From assembly GCF_001885075.1 (NCBI RefSeq), contig NZ_MODU01000004.1, positions 4,030,001 through 4,094,000 of the forward strand: a stretch of 64,000 nt of DNA, written 5' to 3'. Below the pieces are notes generated by a model, which was given only the letters and a program-made list of their open reading frames with translations, was not told where the DNA came from and made no database searches. The DNA is from Alteromonas sp. V450 (GTDB lineage Bacteria > Pseudomonadota > Gammaproteobacteria > Enterobacterales > Alteromonadaceae). A program made the position numbers and the translations under genes. Positions 1-9,253 of this stretch are shown here, piece by piece. Position 1 is the first letter of the stretch. The number at the start of each line of letters is the position of its first letter.

Positions 1-123
1 TGTACGGACAACGGTGCCATGATTGCGTATGCGGGTATGCAGCGTTTGAAAGCAGGTGAAACGTTGGCCTTGTCTTCGCAGGCCAAACCGCGCTGGCCTC
101 TTGATACGCTATCATCGATTTAG
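1..123 (+). CDS. tsaD: TsaD, tRNA N6-threonylcarbamoyladenosine synthase subunit (3' end only)
   Basis: Only the last 40 codons are present; the gene begins before the window. The reading frame opens with [16 protein letters not shown], the conserved C-terminal block of TsaD (Gcp/YgjD), in which the aspartate of the DNGAMIA motif belongs to the metal-binding active site, and it closes with a TAG at 121-123. TsaD transfers the threonylcarbamoyl group to adenine 37 of ANN-decoding tRNAs, working with TsaB and TsaE in the cytoplasm. A hairpin terminator follows at about 242-280. Identification from such a short tail rests on this very conserved block. Confidence 0.9.
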   Translation, partial: CTDNGAMIAYAGMQRLKAGETLALSSQAKPRWPLDTLSSI

Positions 124-241
124 GTGTTTACTTGTAGTGTGGCAAGACACGGTAAAATACGGTGAATGGTACTTTGCCACTGCATGTTCATTAGGTAGAT
201 ATTGAGCATAGCAAGCAGATAGAACCAAGATTTTAAAGGTT

Positions 242-280
242 AAAGGCAATGGGAACGTCTTCCATTGCCTTTTGTTTTAA
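242..280 (+). terminator. Intrinsic terminator downstream of tsaD
   Basis: Perfect 11-bp arms AAAGGCAATGG (242-252) and CCATTGCCTTT (262-272) enclose a 9-nt loop and are followed by a T-rich tail. It lies between tsaD and the phosphodiesterase gene. Confidence 0.75.
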
Positions 281-313
281 TAAAATTAACACTCAGTAAG
301 GACATAAGAAGGC

Positions 314-1630
314 ATGCGCGTAACAACCAACGGAGCAAGACAAAAGGCACAATTATTACATGTTGTGATGTCGCTATTGATTTTCCTTTTTTCTACAGTG
401 TTATCCGCGCCCAATGCATTTGCTTCGAGCAAAGTTCCGTTAAACGAATCAGCTAAATCACTGAGTCAAGACGGGCAGGACCAGTATGTCGTGCTTATCT
501 CACTTGATGGGTTTCGTCACGACTATATCGAGTTACACAATGCACAACACTTAGGGGCCATTGCGAAAAAGGGGGTAAGGGCCTCGTCTATGACACCCGT
601 TTATCCCTCAAATACCTTTCCTAACCATATTTCATTGGTCACCGGATTACTGCCAAAGCATCACGGTATTGTAAACAATCGCTTTTACGACAAATCTCGA
701 CCAACTAAAGACGGCTACGCGCAGTATCGATTGGGTTATGGAAAAATGGACAGTACCTGGTTAACGGCTACACCGCTTTGGAACTTGGTGGAATATCATG
801 GCATGAAGGCTGCCACTTTCTTTTGGCCTGAATCGGATGCTCGTATATCAGGTATGTCACCGAGTTACTTTTATCACTACTCGAAATATGCTGATTACCA
901 GATGCGTATTGATCAGATTGTTAATTGGTTGAAATTACCCGAGGTGTCGCGCCCTCGCTTTATTGCTGGTTACTTTTCACTTACTGATACTGTGGGTCAT
1001 GATGAAGGGCCTTTGGCAGATAGAACGAATGATGCGGTACAGGAAGTGGATGCGCTTATCGGTCAATTATATGAGCGCATTAATGCACTAGATTTACCGG
1101 TAAACCTAGTCGTTGTATCGGATCACGGCATGACACCCATTGACGAAAACAAGCTTATTGACGTGGAGTCATTATCAATTCCTGAAAGCTTTGTTATTGA
1201 AAACGAAGGGGCCCAGGTTCATCTTTACGCCAGAGAAGGCGTAACTGATAAAGCAATTGCCAACGAGGCAACGCGTCTGACAAATATTGCTACAAACCGC
1301 TATGTTGTATTGAATGAAAAACAGCGTGCTGAGCGCCACATGGAAGTAGATGATAGAACCGGCGATATTATTATCGAAATAGCGCCGCCGGGCCGCTTTA
1401 AAAATGCCAACAGTATGCATGTAAGCAAAGGTGGGCATGGCTACATCAATACGTTGCCAGATATGGGAGCGACGTTTGTTGCAGTGGGGCCTGCGTTTAA
1501 AAGAAATATCACCTTACCGGTATTCAGCAACTTAGAGGTTTATCCCGCGCTTGCAAAGATACTTGGCATCTCGCCGATTACGCCCATCGACGGTAAGCTG
1601 AATGTGTTAGAACAAGCACTTACTCTTTAA
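314..1630 (+). CDS. Ectonucleotide pyrophosphatase/phosphodiesterase (alkaline phosphatase superfamily)
   Basis: A 438-residue exported hydrolase of the nucleotide pyrophosphatase/phosphodiesterase (NPP) family, which cleaves phosphodiester or pyrophosphate bonds using two zinc ions and a threonine nucleophile. Seen here: [11 protein letters not shown] (first metal aspartate, about residue 64), [14 protein letters not shown] containing the nucleophile Thr, VSDHGMTP (metal Asp and His) and SKGGHGY (metal His). A hydrophobic stretch at about 19-36 looks like a signal peptide. The start at 314 follows AAGAAGG; the internal ATG at 368 (MSLLIFLF) would give a more compact signal peptide. Its 3' end overlaps convergent plsY by 11 bp. 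A role in scavenging phosphate from nucleotides is plausible but inferred; no Pho box was seen before it. Confidence 0.85.
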   Translation: MRVTTNGARQKAQLLHVVMSLLIFLFSTVLSAPNAFASSKVPLNESAKSLSQDGQDQYVVLISLDGFRHDYIELHNAQHLGAIAKKGVRASSMTPVYPSNTFPNHISLVTGLLPKHHGIVNNRFYDKSRPTKDGYAQYRLGYGKMDSTWLTATPLWNLVEYHGMKAATFFWPESDARISGMSPSYFYHYSKYADYQMRIDQIVNWLKLPEVSRPRFIAGYFSLTDTVGHDEGPLADRTNDAVQEVDALIGQLYERINALDLPVNLVVVSDHGMTPIDENKLIDVESLSIPESFVIENEGAQVHLYAREGVTDKAIANEATRLTNIATNRYVVLNEKQRAERHMEVDDRTGDIIIEIAPPGRFKNANSMHVSKGGHGYINTLPDMGATFVAVGPAFKRNITLPVFSNLEVYPALAKILGISPITPIDGKLNVLEQALTL

Positions 1631-2222
1631 CTTTTCCTTTATCCCATACTTTACTTTCATTACCTGCTAGAAGGCGGGTAATGTTGTCTTTATGACGCAA
1701 AATGATAAGCAGCGAAAGCATTGCGACGGGAACGGTGTACAAAGGCTTGATTAAAAATGTGAATACAGGTGCAAGAGACACTGCTATAAGTGCACCTAGC
1801 GAGGAATAACCAGAAAGAAAAACCACCACTATCCAGCACATGACAAGCAGTGCTGCTAAATCGAGCCCAATTGGCAACATCGCTCCAAAGGCGGTCGCCA
1901 CTGCCTTACCGCCCTTAAAGCCAAAATATAACGGAAATATGTGCCCTAAACAGGCTGAAATAGCAATGATGCCCAGGGGTATGGGGTCAATGCTTAAAAA
2001 ATAGCTGCCGTATACGGGAATAGTGCCTTTCAAAATATCCATGACGAGCACAAGTAGCGCTGGTATACGACCGCCCAGACGATATACATTCGTAGCGCCG
2101 GGGTTCTTAGAGCCTGCAGTTCTAGGGTCCGGCAAACCAAATAACCGGCTTATAACAACCGCGCTTGAAAGTGAACCGAAAAGATAAGCAACGGCAATCA
2201 TTAGGAGGGTAAGCGATATCAT
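1620..2222 (-). CDS. plsY: Glycerol-3-phosphate acyltransferase PlsY
   Basis: A 200-residue inner-membrane enzyme that transfers the acyl group of acyl-phosphate to sn-glycerol 3-phosphate, the first step of phospholipid synthesis (partner of PlsX). The three family motifs are visible: [12 protein letters not shown] near residue 16, GSKNPGATN at about 37-45 and [14 protein letters not shown] at about 99-112. There are roughly five hydrophobic segments and normal family length. It is divergent from folB and convergent with the phosphodiesterase gene. The tsaD-plsY-folB neighbourhood is common in gammaproteobacteria. Confidence 0.95.
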   Translation of the reverse strand: MISLTLLMIAVAYLFGSLSSAVVISRLFGLPDPRTAGSKNPGATNVYRLGGRIPALLVLVMDILKGTIPVYGSYFLSIDPIPLGIIAISACLGHIFPLYFGFKGGKAVATAFGAMLPIGLDLAALLVMCWIVVVFLSGYSSLGALIAVSLAPVFTFLIKPLYTVPVAMLSLLIILRHKDNITRLLAGNESKVWDKGKVKE

Positions 2223-2499
2223 TGTTTCATTCTAATTATAAGACCGTTTGTACGACAATTACCTGTTGTTTTGCGGCAAGTCTCATGGGCGTATCAGGCA
2301 GGCGCTTGTCGCATTAAATTATAAAACCTTGGTTGCTCCAAGTTGTCATACAGCGGTATAGTTGTGCCACACAACGATAAGCTACTCCATCCAAACGCGA
2401 TATACCACCGTTTAGCAAATTTTAATGCGTTTCGGCGCAGTAGTAAGACCAGTATCAGGTTATTGGGCTGGTCAGCAACATTACAAGATGAAGAAATCC

Positions 2500-2853
2500 A
2501 TGGGAAAAATTTATATAACAGGGCTAGAGGTAGACACCCTGATTGGTGTTTACGATTGGGAGCGAGTAAAAACCACCCAATTGCTTCTTGATGTAACACT
2601 TGAAACTGATTTAAGCGCGGCGATGCAAAGCGACGATGTAGCTGACACTGTAGATTACGCTAAAGTAGCTGAATGCATTGTGCAAGTAGGCAAAGAAAGC
2701 ACGTTCGAGCTACTTGAAGCCTTTGGTAGCAGAGTCATGGATACCGTGCTTGCCAATTTTTCGGTTACTGCTTTGACCCTCAAAATTGTCAAGCCAAATA
2801 TTCTTCCTAATGCGCAAACAGTAGCTGTTGAAATGTATAAAGAGCGCACTTAA
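2500..2853 (+). CDS. folB: Dihydroneopterin aldolase FolB
   Basis: A folate-pathway enzyme converting 7,8-dihydroneopterin to 6-hydroxymethyl-7,8-dihydropterin and glycolaldehyde. MGKIYITGLEVDTLIGVYDWER is close to the canonical FolB N-terminus, and the C-terminal part has the conserved lysine in the segment TLKIVKPNIL. I chose the ATG at 2500 (117 aa, normal length) because it aligns with the family start and has a GAAGAA stretch upstream; an ATG at 2488 would add four residues, and the frame is open further upstream without homology. The stop overlaps the start of folK by one base (TAATG), so the two are translationally coupled. Confidence 0.92.
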   Translation: MGKIYITGLEVDTLIGVYDWERVKTTQLLLDVTLETDLSAAMQSDDVADTVDYAKVAECIVQVGKESTFELLEAFGSRVMDTVLANFSVTALTLKIVKPNILPNAQTVAVEMYKERT

Positions 2854-3347
2854 TGTCTGAACATATCATTTTAATCAGCATTGGCTCTAACATAGAGCGA
2901 GAACACTATACCAGACAGTCACTTATCGCGTTAAAACAGCATTTTAATTCAGTAGCTGTCTCATCTGTTTATGAAAGCGAGGCCGTTGGTTTTAAAGGTA
3001 GCGCGTTCTACAACGCGGTAGCAAGCGCCAAAACAACGAAAAGTGTTGAAGAGGTCTGCGCAATCCTCAAAGCAATAGAAAAAGATAATGGCAGGGTTCA
3101 CACCGATAAGAAATTTTGTGCCAGAACATTGGATCTCGATTTGCTGACCTACGACAACATTATCACCACATCACCTGTGGTGTTGCCCCGTGAAGAGATT
3201 TGCTTCAACGCTTTTGTGCTTTGGCCGCTAGCTGAGCTTGTGCCTCACCATATTCATCCAGAAACACAAACAACATATGCTCAAATGTGGCAAAACTTCG
3301 ATAAACACAAACAGCAACTATGGCCAATTGACTTTACTTGGAGCTAA
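2853..3347 (+). CDS. folK: 2-amino-4-hydroxy-6-hydroxymethyldihydropteridine pyrophosphokinase FolK
   Basis: Transfers pyrophosphate from ATP to 6-hydroxymethyl-7,8-dihydropterin, the step after FolB in folate synthesis. The 164-residue protein shows ISIGSNIE at the N-terminus and the signature CARTLDLDLLTYDN at about residues 90-103. The start codon overlaps the folB stop, giving the pathway order folB-folK. The 3' end overlaps possible early starts of uppP. Confidence 0.95.
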   Translation: MSEHIILISIGSNIEREHYTRQSLIALKQHFNSVAVSSVYESEAVGFKGSAFYNAVASAKTTKSVEEVCAILKAIEKDNGRVHTDKKFCARTLDLDLLTYDNIITTSPVVLPREEICFNAFVLWPLAELVPHHIHPETQTTYAQMWQNFDKHKQQLWPIDFTWS

Positions 3348-3355
3348 ACAAAGGA

Positions 3356-4156
3356 ATGACAATTTTTGAAATTATTATTCTAGCGATTATTCAGGGTATT
3401 ACTGAATTTCTTCCTATCAGTAGCTCTGGGCACTTATTGTTGCCCGCCGAACTGTTTGGGTGGGTAAGTCAGGGCTTAGCTTTTGACGTAGCGGTTCATG
3501 TGGGAAGTCTGCTTGCGGTTATGATCTATTTTCGTCAAGAAATAGGTCAGATGACAGTGGCATGGCTAACGCAGGGGTTTAGCAAACAGCAATCTACCAA
3601 TAGTAAACTCGCATGGTACGTTATTGTTGGAACTATTCCAGCTGTTGTAATTGGCTTTTTAATGAAAGGCTGGATAGAAGACAATGCACGCACAGCATTA
3701 GTAATAGCGGGTACCACGATTATTTTTGGTTTATTGCTATGGTACGCCGATACCACTGCAAAACGGGAGCAAGAGCTAGAAAGGCTAACGCTAAAGCAAG
3801 CCATTTATATTGGGCTAGCGCAAGTGTTGGCATTAATTCCGGGCACATCGCGCTCAGGTATAACCATGACAGCTGGCCTCATGTTAGGACTGACGCGTGA
3901 AGCATGCGCACGGTTTTCCTTCCTCTTATCTATTCCAGTTATTTTAGGGGCGGGATTGTTAGCAACACTTGACCTACTAAACGCGAACGAAGCGGTAGAC
4001 TGGTATGCGCTACTCTATGGCGCGGCGTTTTCATTTGTAAGCGCCTACCTTTGCATTTATTTGTTTCTAAGCTGGATATCGCGAATAGGTATGCTGCCTT
4101 TTGTTATTTATCGTTTAGTATTGGGCGTAGTGCTCCTTTGGTTTGTGTTTGCTTAA
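3356..4156 (+). CDS. uppP: Undecaprenyl-diphosphate phosphatase UppP (BacA)
   Basis: A polytopic inner-membrane phosphatase that recycles undecaprenyl pyrophosphate to the monophosphate lipid carrier used for peptidoglycan; it can confer bacitracin resistance when abundant. Motifs seen: EFLPISSSGHLLLP near the N-terminus (catalytic Glu-rich/SSSGH loop) and PGTSRSGITMTAGL at about 166-179. About 266 residues, normal for the family. I chose ATG 3356 (MTIFEIIILAIIQGITEF), with GGAG 12 nt upstream, over the TTG at 3338 that overlaps folK. It probably belongs to the folB-folK-uppP transcription unit. Confidence 0.93.
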   Translation: MTIFEIIILAIIQGITEFLPISSSGHLLLPAELFGWVSQGLAFDVAVHVGSLLAVMIYFRQEIGQMTVAWLTQGFSKQQSTNSKLAWYVIVGTIPAVVIGFLMKGWIEDNARTALVIAGTTIIFGLLLWYADTTAKREQELERLTLKQAIYIGLAQVLALIPGTSRSGITMTAGLMLGLTREACARFSFLLSIPVILGAGLLATLDLLNANEAVDWYALLYGAAFSFVSAYLCIYLFLSWISRIGMLPFVIYRLVLGVVLLWFVFA

Positions 4157-4291
4157 GGAAAACACCAGGGGCGCAGATCTGCATATGAAATTTCGCACAA
4201 AGGCAGAATAGCTGTACTCAAATTTATACCTAGTTATCGTGCTACACGCTAACACAATTGTTCAACACCTCATTGGTAAGGGAAGTGAGAC

Positions 4292-4663
4292 ATGGCAGAA
4301 ACAATATTTGATAAAATTATCAGCAGGGAGATTCCGGCGGATATTTTGTACGAAGATGAACTGGCGCTGGCGTTCAAAGACATAAACCCTCAGGCACCTA
4401 CTCACTTTTTGGTTATTCCTAAAAAGCAAATTGCAACGGTAAACGACATTGCTGAAGAAGATCGCGAAGTGGTAGGACACTTGTCATTTGTTGCTGCCAA
4501 AATTGCCAAGGAGCACGGCTTTGCCGACCAAGGCTTTCGTACCGTGATGAATTGCAATGAATATGGCGGTCAAACGGTCTATCACATTCATCTTCACGTA
4601 TTAGCAGGTAAGCCTTTGGGCTGGCCTCCTTACACGGAAAACATGAAGCAACACGTAGAGTAA
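4292..4663 (+). CDS. hinT: HIT-family nucleotide hydrolase (HinT-like)
   Basis: A 123-residue histidine-triad protein, likely a cytoplasmic purine nucleoside phosphoramidase. The start MAETIFDKIISREIPADILYEDE and the triad in VYHIHLHVLAG (H-x-H-x-H, about residues 97-107) are typical of HinT. A GGGAAGTGAG ribosome site precedes the ATG. It is followed by a strong symmetrical terminator shared with the convergent peptidase gene. Physiological substrates are not deducible from sequence. Confidence 0.92.
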   Translation: MAETIFDKIISREIPADILYEDELALAFKDINPQAPTHFLVIPKKQIATVNDIAEEDREVVGHLSFVAAKIAKEHGFADQGFRTVMNCNEYGGQTVYHIHLHVLAGKPLGWPPYTENMKQHVE

Positions 4664-4681
4664 CGTTTTCGCTTTAAGATA

Positions 4682-4718
4682 AAAAATGCCGCCCTTTATT
4701 CAAAGGGCGGCATTTTTA
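4682..4718. terminator. Bidirectional intrinsic terminator between hinT and the M49-like peptidase
   Basis: Fifteen-base arms AAAATGCCGCCCTTT and AAAGGGCGGCATTTT enclose a 4-nt loop (ATTC). The A-run on one side and the T-run on the other allow termination in both directions between two convergent genes. Confidence 0.85.
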
Positions 4719-4762
4719 TTTACGCTGCAGCTAAATGAGATAAATAAGTGAAATCGAATGGC

Positions 4763-6457
4763 TTATTCAGTAAGCCCTAGCACTTTCTTACCTTGGTTAA
4801 AGTGAATATCAACAGGAATGCTTGCCGCCTCTAAGCGCGCTAGATCTGACCCAAGATCAGGCTTAATTACACCCATAGATTCAACAAGTTCTGCCACGCC
4901 TTCGTAATTACCGTCGCCTTGCAGTGTAAGAATGAGTTCAGATAGCGCTTCTACTGCGGCGCCCATTTTCTGCATATTTACGCGATACATGCCATCTTCA
5001 GTCTTCTCAAACGCGCCTTGCTGGGCGAAGAAGTTAAAGCGGATCATGTTCGCTTTTCCGTGTGCAGAGCTTGCGCCGAAACGCACAGAGCGGAAAATGC
5101 CTGCCATGAAGGTAACGTAATAATCTTCTAGCGTACCTTCTGTAATTTCGCCTTTCTCAAGTAGGCTTTGCACCATGTACAAACCTAAAATATCTGCTTT
5201 GCCTTCTTCAAGGGCAGAAGCATGTTCTTTGAGTGCGCCGCGCACGGTATCCGAACCGTCTAGGGTATTTTTAATGCCAAGGCCGTGGGCCACTTCGTGA
5301 AACATGGTGTTTGCGAAAAAGGCGTCGAACGTAATGTGTTTACGTTGCTCTGGTACAATTAACGTATCCGCAATGGGCACTAAAATAGTATCAAATTTTG
5401 CGCGCATAGCGTTTTTAAGCTGAAGTCGGCGTGTCCCTTTTTCTAGCTGCACGCGTTCGTCATTTGGCAAGTTAATGGCAATGGTTTTACTGCCGGCATT
5501 AGAATGGCCGGCATAGTAGATAACATCATAAGCGTTTAGATCTGCATCAGAACCCGGCATTTCTGCTTTATATGCCTCAGCAATCGGAAGGCCCTGCTGT
5601 AATTCAGGCAAGAAAGCCGCGTACTTGGCAAGCTTTTCACTCCAGGCTAAATCTTTAATAAGCACATAGGCTTCGAACGCTGCGCGATAGCCGTAGAGCT
5701 GGTCTTCATAGCTTTCAATAGGGCCAATAACTAACTCAACAGGGTTAGTTTTCATATCCATCCAAGCCATGTCAGAAGCTAGGTAATCGTTCGATAATAA
5801 CGCTTCCGAACGCAGCTGTAAGTATTGTTTAAAACTTTCATCTTCAGCCAGTTCAGACGCTTTCTTAAGCAAGTCAGATGCCTTCATTAATTCGCTTTTA
5901 AACGCTTCAGAGTAAGGCACTGAATAGAGATTGCCCGCGTCATCGCGTTTTACCATAGAATACAACCCTTGCTTGTCGGCAAAGTCAGCCGTGGCAAATT
6001 CTTCCTTCTCCATATCGTGAGGATAAAATTCAGCGCCCGGAGTTTTGTCTGCATAACCGCTGATAAACGGTGTATCGCCGTTAAGGCGATCCCATGGTCC
6101 GTAGTTTATTGCGGCAAAGTGACGAACTTTTTCGTCGTTTATTGAAGAAAGAAAAGCATCTTTATCTTCAAAAAAGGCCTGTTTCCAAAACAGATCGTCC
6201 ATAATTTTTGACGCATCTATTAGCAACGAAAGCATTTTGTGTTGATTGTCACTAAGGTGTGATAAATCACTGGTAAGATCTACACCGTGATAAATAGACA
6301 AGCGGGACTCGTCTACGAGCAAGGTTTGTGCTGTATCGGTCTCTGTCTTTGCCGTTTGAGTTGGCGTTGTATCGGCGCTTTTGCTACACGCAGTCAGCAT
6401 TACTAGCCCTGCTACTGCCGCAGCAATAGGAGAGTATGTTGAAATCGTTTTTTTCAT
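4763..6457 (-). CDS. M49-like zinc peptidase lipoprotein (dipeptidyl-peptidase III-related)
   Basis: A 564-residue lipoprotein with a signal peptide ending in the lipobox LTAC (Cys at about residue 24). The zinc site is MFHEVAHGLG (HExxH, about residue 388) followed some 34 residues later by EEGKADILGLY, the arrangement used by M49 metallopeptidases (HExxxH/EExxA[DE]). The HExxH spacing is one residue shorter than the HELLGH of classic dipeptidyl peptidase III, so this is a bacterial M49-related branch often labelled Zn-dependent hydrolase. Likely periplasmic or outer-membrane-anchored peptide hydrolysis. It is monocistronic, with a long 5' region and the shared terminator at 4682. Confidence 0.8.
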   Translation of the reverse strand: MKKTISTYSPIAAAVAGLVMLTACSKSADTTPTQTAKTETDTAQTLLVDESRLSIYHGVDLTSDLSHLSDNQHKMLSLLIDASKIMDDLFWKQAFFEDKDAFLSSINDEKVRHFAAINYGPWDRLNGDTPFISGYADKTPGAEFYPHDMEKEEFATADFADKQGLYSMVKRDDAGNLYSVPYSEAFKSELMKASDLLKKASELAEDESFKQYLQLRSEALLSNDYLASDMAWMDMKTNPVELVIGPIESYEDQLYGYRAAFEAYVLIKDLAWSEKLAKYAAFLPELQQGLPIAEAYKAEMPGSDADLNAYDVIYYAGHSNAGSKTIAINLPNDERVQLEKGTRRLQLKNAMRAKFDTILVPIADTLIVPEQRKHITFDAFFANTMFHEVAHGLGIKNTLDGSDTVRGALKEHASALEEGKADILGLYMVQSLLEKGEITEGTLEDYYVTFMAGIFRSVRFGASSAHGKANMIRFNFFAQQGAFEKTEDGMYRVNMQKMGAAVEALSELILTLQGDGNYEGVAELVESMGVIKPDLGSDLARLEAASIPVDIHFNQGKKVLGLTE

Positions 6458-6900
6458 AATGATTTTTACCGTGTCGTTTAATTGTTTTTCTACAGTAGTA
6501 GGTGCGGTGATAGAAGGCTCACTATAGCTATGCTTTTGATTTAATACAAAAGTATGAAAATAATTTGTTTAATATCAATAGTGGTTTGCTACTAGTTGTC
6601 TATACTTTTAAGAAGCTCTAGTGCTTTAGCCGTTTGTGTTTATTCGTACTGAGGCTGCCTTTTTTAGTTGGTCGAAACTTAAGAGCTACTATAGTATGGT
6701 GATAGAAATACCATTATAAAACAATAAACGGTTTGTATTTTAGCGTTAAGCATAGAAGCCTATGCAAATGAACGCAGGGAATGCAACGCATGAACACTGT
6801 GTTGATTTAGCGCATTGTAATGTCAGATGCCTAAATGAATAACGGGTAACGCAACCTATTGCCTTATCAAGGCTATTTGGAACTTTCTAAGGGTAGAAAT
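6458..6900. other. Long intergenic region between the M49-like gene and the HDOD gene
   Basis: About 440 bp of AT-rich sequence between two divergent genes. It must hold both promoters. I see no convincing hairpin, repeat or small ORF with a good ribosome site; the in-frame TTG extension of the HDOD ORF to 6859 is not needed. Confidence 0.4.
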
Positions 6901-7737
6901 ATGTCTACACAGAACGCGCTTTCAACCATCTTGGTTGAAAAAATAAATAATGACACGCTGGTCCTTCCTACACTTCCTGCTATTGCATTGAAAGTCCGTA
7001 AAGCAGCAGATGATCCCGACATTAACTTGAACGCGATGGGTGATGTCATTGGTCAAGATCCATCACTAAGCGCAAGAATGATAAAAATTGCAAACAGCGC
7101 CTACATGGGGCGAAGCGTAAAAGTGTCGTCCATCAGCCAAGCGGTGACACGAATTGGCTTACGCCAAATTAAGAATATTTCTACTGCACTTGCTATGGAG
7201 CAGTTGTTTGTATCCAAAAACGATATTGTGGCACGCTATCTTCAACAGGAGTGGGCCAATACGGTTAATATTGTTGCTAACTCCATGGCAGTACTACAAG
7301 TTTATATTGCGCGCACGAAGAAGCGCGAAATGAGCATGGATACGATGACGCTTGCGGCGCTTGTTCACAATATCGGTGTACTTCCCATTCTTACAGAGGC
7401 CGAGCGCCATCCGGAAGTGTTTGCAAACCCTTCATTTTTAGAGGTTGCCATTGATAAACTGGCGGGCCGCATCGGCGCGAGTATCATGAACGAGTGGGGC
7501 TTTGGTGACACATTTGCGAACGTTGCACAGAACTGGAAAGATTTGAGTTACATGCCAGAAACCTTGTCATATATCGACTTCGTTCGTGTGGGAGCGGCTA
7601 TTTCAGGCGCCTGTAACAGCCAAAAAGATGCTATTCTCAACTTAGCTATGCAGCGCGGTGTTGTTGAAGACATGGGCGAGCTTCACTCTGACGAGTTTGA
7701 AGAATTAGCCAGCGCAGCGAAACAAATATTCATGTAA
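6901..7737 (+). CDS. HDOD-domain signalling protein
   Basis: A 278-residue protein dominated by an HDOD domain (about residues 20-215): LPTLPAIALKVRKAADDPD, then DPSLSARMIKIANSAYMG and VTRIGLRQIKNISTALAME are the usual HDOD blocks. HDOD proteins are non-catalytic HD-fold relatives that act in signalling, chemotaxis or stress responses. No receiver or GGDEF domain is fused here. I chose ATG 6901, which follows AAGGG, rather than the upstream TTG at 6859. Monocistronic with a strong terminator. Specific partner unknown. Confidence 0.85.
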   Translation: MSTQNALSTILVEKINNDTLVLPTLPAIALKVRKAADDPDINLNAMGDVIGQDPSLSARMIKIANSAYMGRSVKVSSISQAVTRIGLRQIKNISTALAMEQLFVSKNDIVARYLQQEWANTVNIVANSMAVLQVYIARTKKREMSMDTMTLAALVHNIGVLPILTEAERHPEVFANPSFLEVAIDKLAGRIGASIMNEWGFGDTFANVAQNWKDLSYMPETLSYIDFVRVGAAISGACNSQKDAILNLAMQRGVVEDMGELHSDEFEELASAAKQIFM

Positions 7738-7779
7738 GTGACTTAGCATGTAAGCTACGCCTAGCGACATATCAATATG

Positions 7780-7824
7780 AGGCCGATACAGAAGTGAACC
7801 TTCAAAACGTATCGGCCTTTTTTT
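7780..7824 (+). terminator. Intrinsic terminator of the HDOD gene
   Basis: AGGCCGATAC (7780-7789) pairs with GTATCGGCCT (7809-7818) and is followed by a run of seven T. Confidence 0.85.
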
Positions 7825-7872
7825 GTTGACTAAAGTGAGCAATTATTTATGCGAATTGTTATCAAAAAAGCA

Positions 7873-9066
7873 TCACTTCGGGTGAGCCGGTTTCTTTTGA
7901 ACCAAAAGCAATAATAAACCTAGCCCCAATCCCCACACGGCGGATGTCATAGAAAATAAGCTAAACCCTGACGCAGTACACAGCATGGTAAGCAGTGCAG
8001 CGCCTCTGTGATGTTCAATTTCCATAGCCCGCACCACCGCCCCTTGCAGCGTGGCTAAAAGTGCAAGCCCTGCAAGCAGGTGAATCATGATACGGGGCAT
8101 ATTAACAAACAACGCCACGACAGTAGATGCGAGTAGTCCCATCAATAAATACGCTACGCCTGCTGCAATAGCAGCTTTATAGCGTTGTGACTTTTCTTTA
8201 TCCGCTTGTTCACCCATGCACAATGCCGCCGTTATTGCCGCTAAGTTAAAGGTGAAACCGCCAAATGGCGCTAAGAACCCTTGTACAATGGCGATGCCTG
8301 ATAAAATTGGTTTGTGATCAGGCGTGTAACCGTGGGCATGATGAATAGCAATGCCTGGCAAGTTCTGAGAAAGCGTGGTGATAAGAAAAAGTGGAAATGC
8401 CAGTCCAAGGGCAGCACTAAAAGAGAACGTGGGCATTACCCAAATGGGCTCGGGTAGAGCGAATAATGATGACAGCCCTGCTGAATCATTTTGTAAAGCA
8501 ACAACACCGTTTGCATTGCTCATAAACACACTGACGACCACTGACATGACCAGCAATATCAGCATCAGATAATGGGGGAACAGTCGGCTTCCTACCAAAT
8601 AAACCGCGATAAAAAACGCCACCAAGTAGGGGGCTTCATTAACATCGCTGAATATTGCAAGGCATATGGGCAAAAGAATACCGGCCAAAAGGGCAGATGA
8701 AATAGCCGGAGGAATTCGACTTATCTGTTTAAGCAGACTTCGGCTTTGCGCTGTTATAAGAGAGAACAAGGCGCAAAGTATAAACGCACCAATAGCTTCA
8801 CTTAAACGGTAGTCACCTATACTGGTTAACAAAAAAGCCGCACCAGGCGTAGACCAGGCGGTAACAACCGGTAATTTGGATAGCCACGAAAACAGAATAC
8901 AGGTAATACCCATGCCTAGACCAAGGGCGAATAACCAGCTTATTACCATGTCATCGCTAGCGCCAGCTTCGCGCGCTACATCAATGATAATTACAACCGA
9001 ACTACTGTAACCTACCGTAACGGCGGTAAGCCCTGCGCTGATATGACTTAACTTCCATTTGCTCAT
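7873..9066 (-). CDS. benE: BenE-family transporter (benzoate/H+ symporter type)
   Basis: A 397-residue polytopic membrane protein with about 11-12 hydrophobic segments. MSKWKLSHISAGLTAVTVGYSSSVVIIIDVA and the later PFGGFTFNLAAITAALCMGEQADKEKS segment are characteristic of BenE (PF03594). Members move benzoate or related compounds with protons, but neighbours give no aromatic degradation genes, so the substrate is open. It is divergent from an XRE-cupin regulator, and two dyad sites lie between them, which suggests substrate-responsive control. Confidence 0.85.
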   Translation of the reverse strand: MSKWKLSHISAGLTAVTVGYSSSVVIIIDVAREAGASDDMVISWLFALGLGMGITCILFSWLSKLPVVTAWSTPGAAFLLTSIGDYRLSEAIGAFILCALFSLITAQSRSLLKQISRIPPAISSALLAGILLPICLAIFSDVNEAPYLVAFFIAVYLVGSRLFPHYLMLILLVMSVVVSVFMSNANGVVALQNDSAGLSSLFALPEPIWVMPTFSFSAALGLAFPLFLITTLSQNLPGIAIHHAHGYTPDHKPILSGIAIVQGFLAPFGGFTFNLAAITAALCMGEQADKEKSQRYKAAIAAGVAYLLMGLLASTVVALFVNMPRIMIHLLAGLALLATLQGAVVRAMEIEHHRGAALLTMLCTASGFSLFSMTSAVWGLGLGLLLLLVQKKPAHPK

Positions 9067-9156
9067 GAAAACCCTCGTGATGGCATTTCGAATGGGTAAC
9101 GACTGAGCGATAAAAACACGCTTTCAGTGTTTATCGAGTGTGCTACTCTACCTTTC

Positions 9157-9174
9157 TGTGCGCTATAACGTACA
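9157..9174. promoter_or_regulatory. Dyad operator candidate 1 (benE / XRE-cupin intergenic)
   Basis: TGTGCG-CTATAA-CGTACA, an imperfect dyad matching site 2 at 9191-9210. Centres are 35 bp apart. Likely target of the divergently encoded XRE-cupin regulator. Confidence 0.5.
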
Positions 9175-9190
9175 ATGGGTAACTTATCAT

Positions 9191-9210
9191 TTGTGCGTTA
9201 TAGCGCACAA
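9191..9210. promoter_or_regulatory. Dyad operator candidate 2 (benE / XRE-cupin intergenic)
   Basis: Perfect inverted repeat TTGTGCG-TTATAG-CGCACAA. It shares the core TGTGCG-N6-CG(C/T)ACA with site 1 and lies about 45 bp before the regulator start codon, a position suited to autoregulation and control of benE. Confidence 0.55.
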
Positions 9211-9253
9211 CTGCTTTATTAATATCAGCGACTAAATAAAAGGCCTTCATTTC

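Noticed and set aside
265-456. Short plus-strand ORF of 63 codons overlapping the start of the phosphodiesterase gene
   Set aside because: It overlaps the terminator and the real gene in another frame, has no ribosome site and no recognisable sequence.
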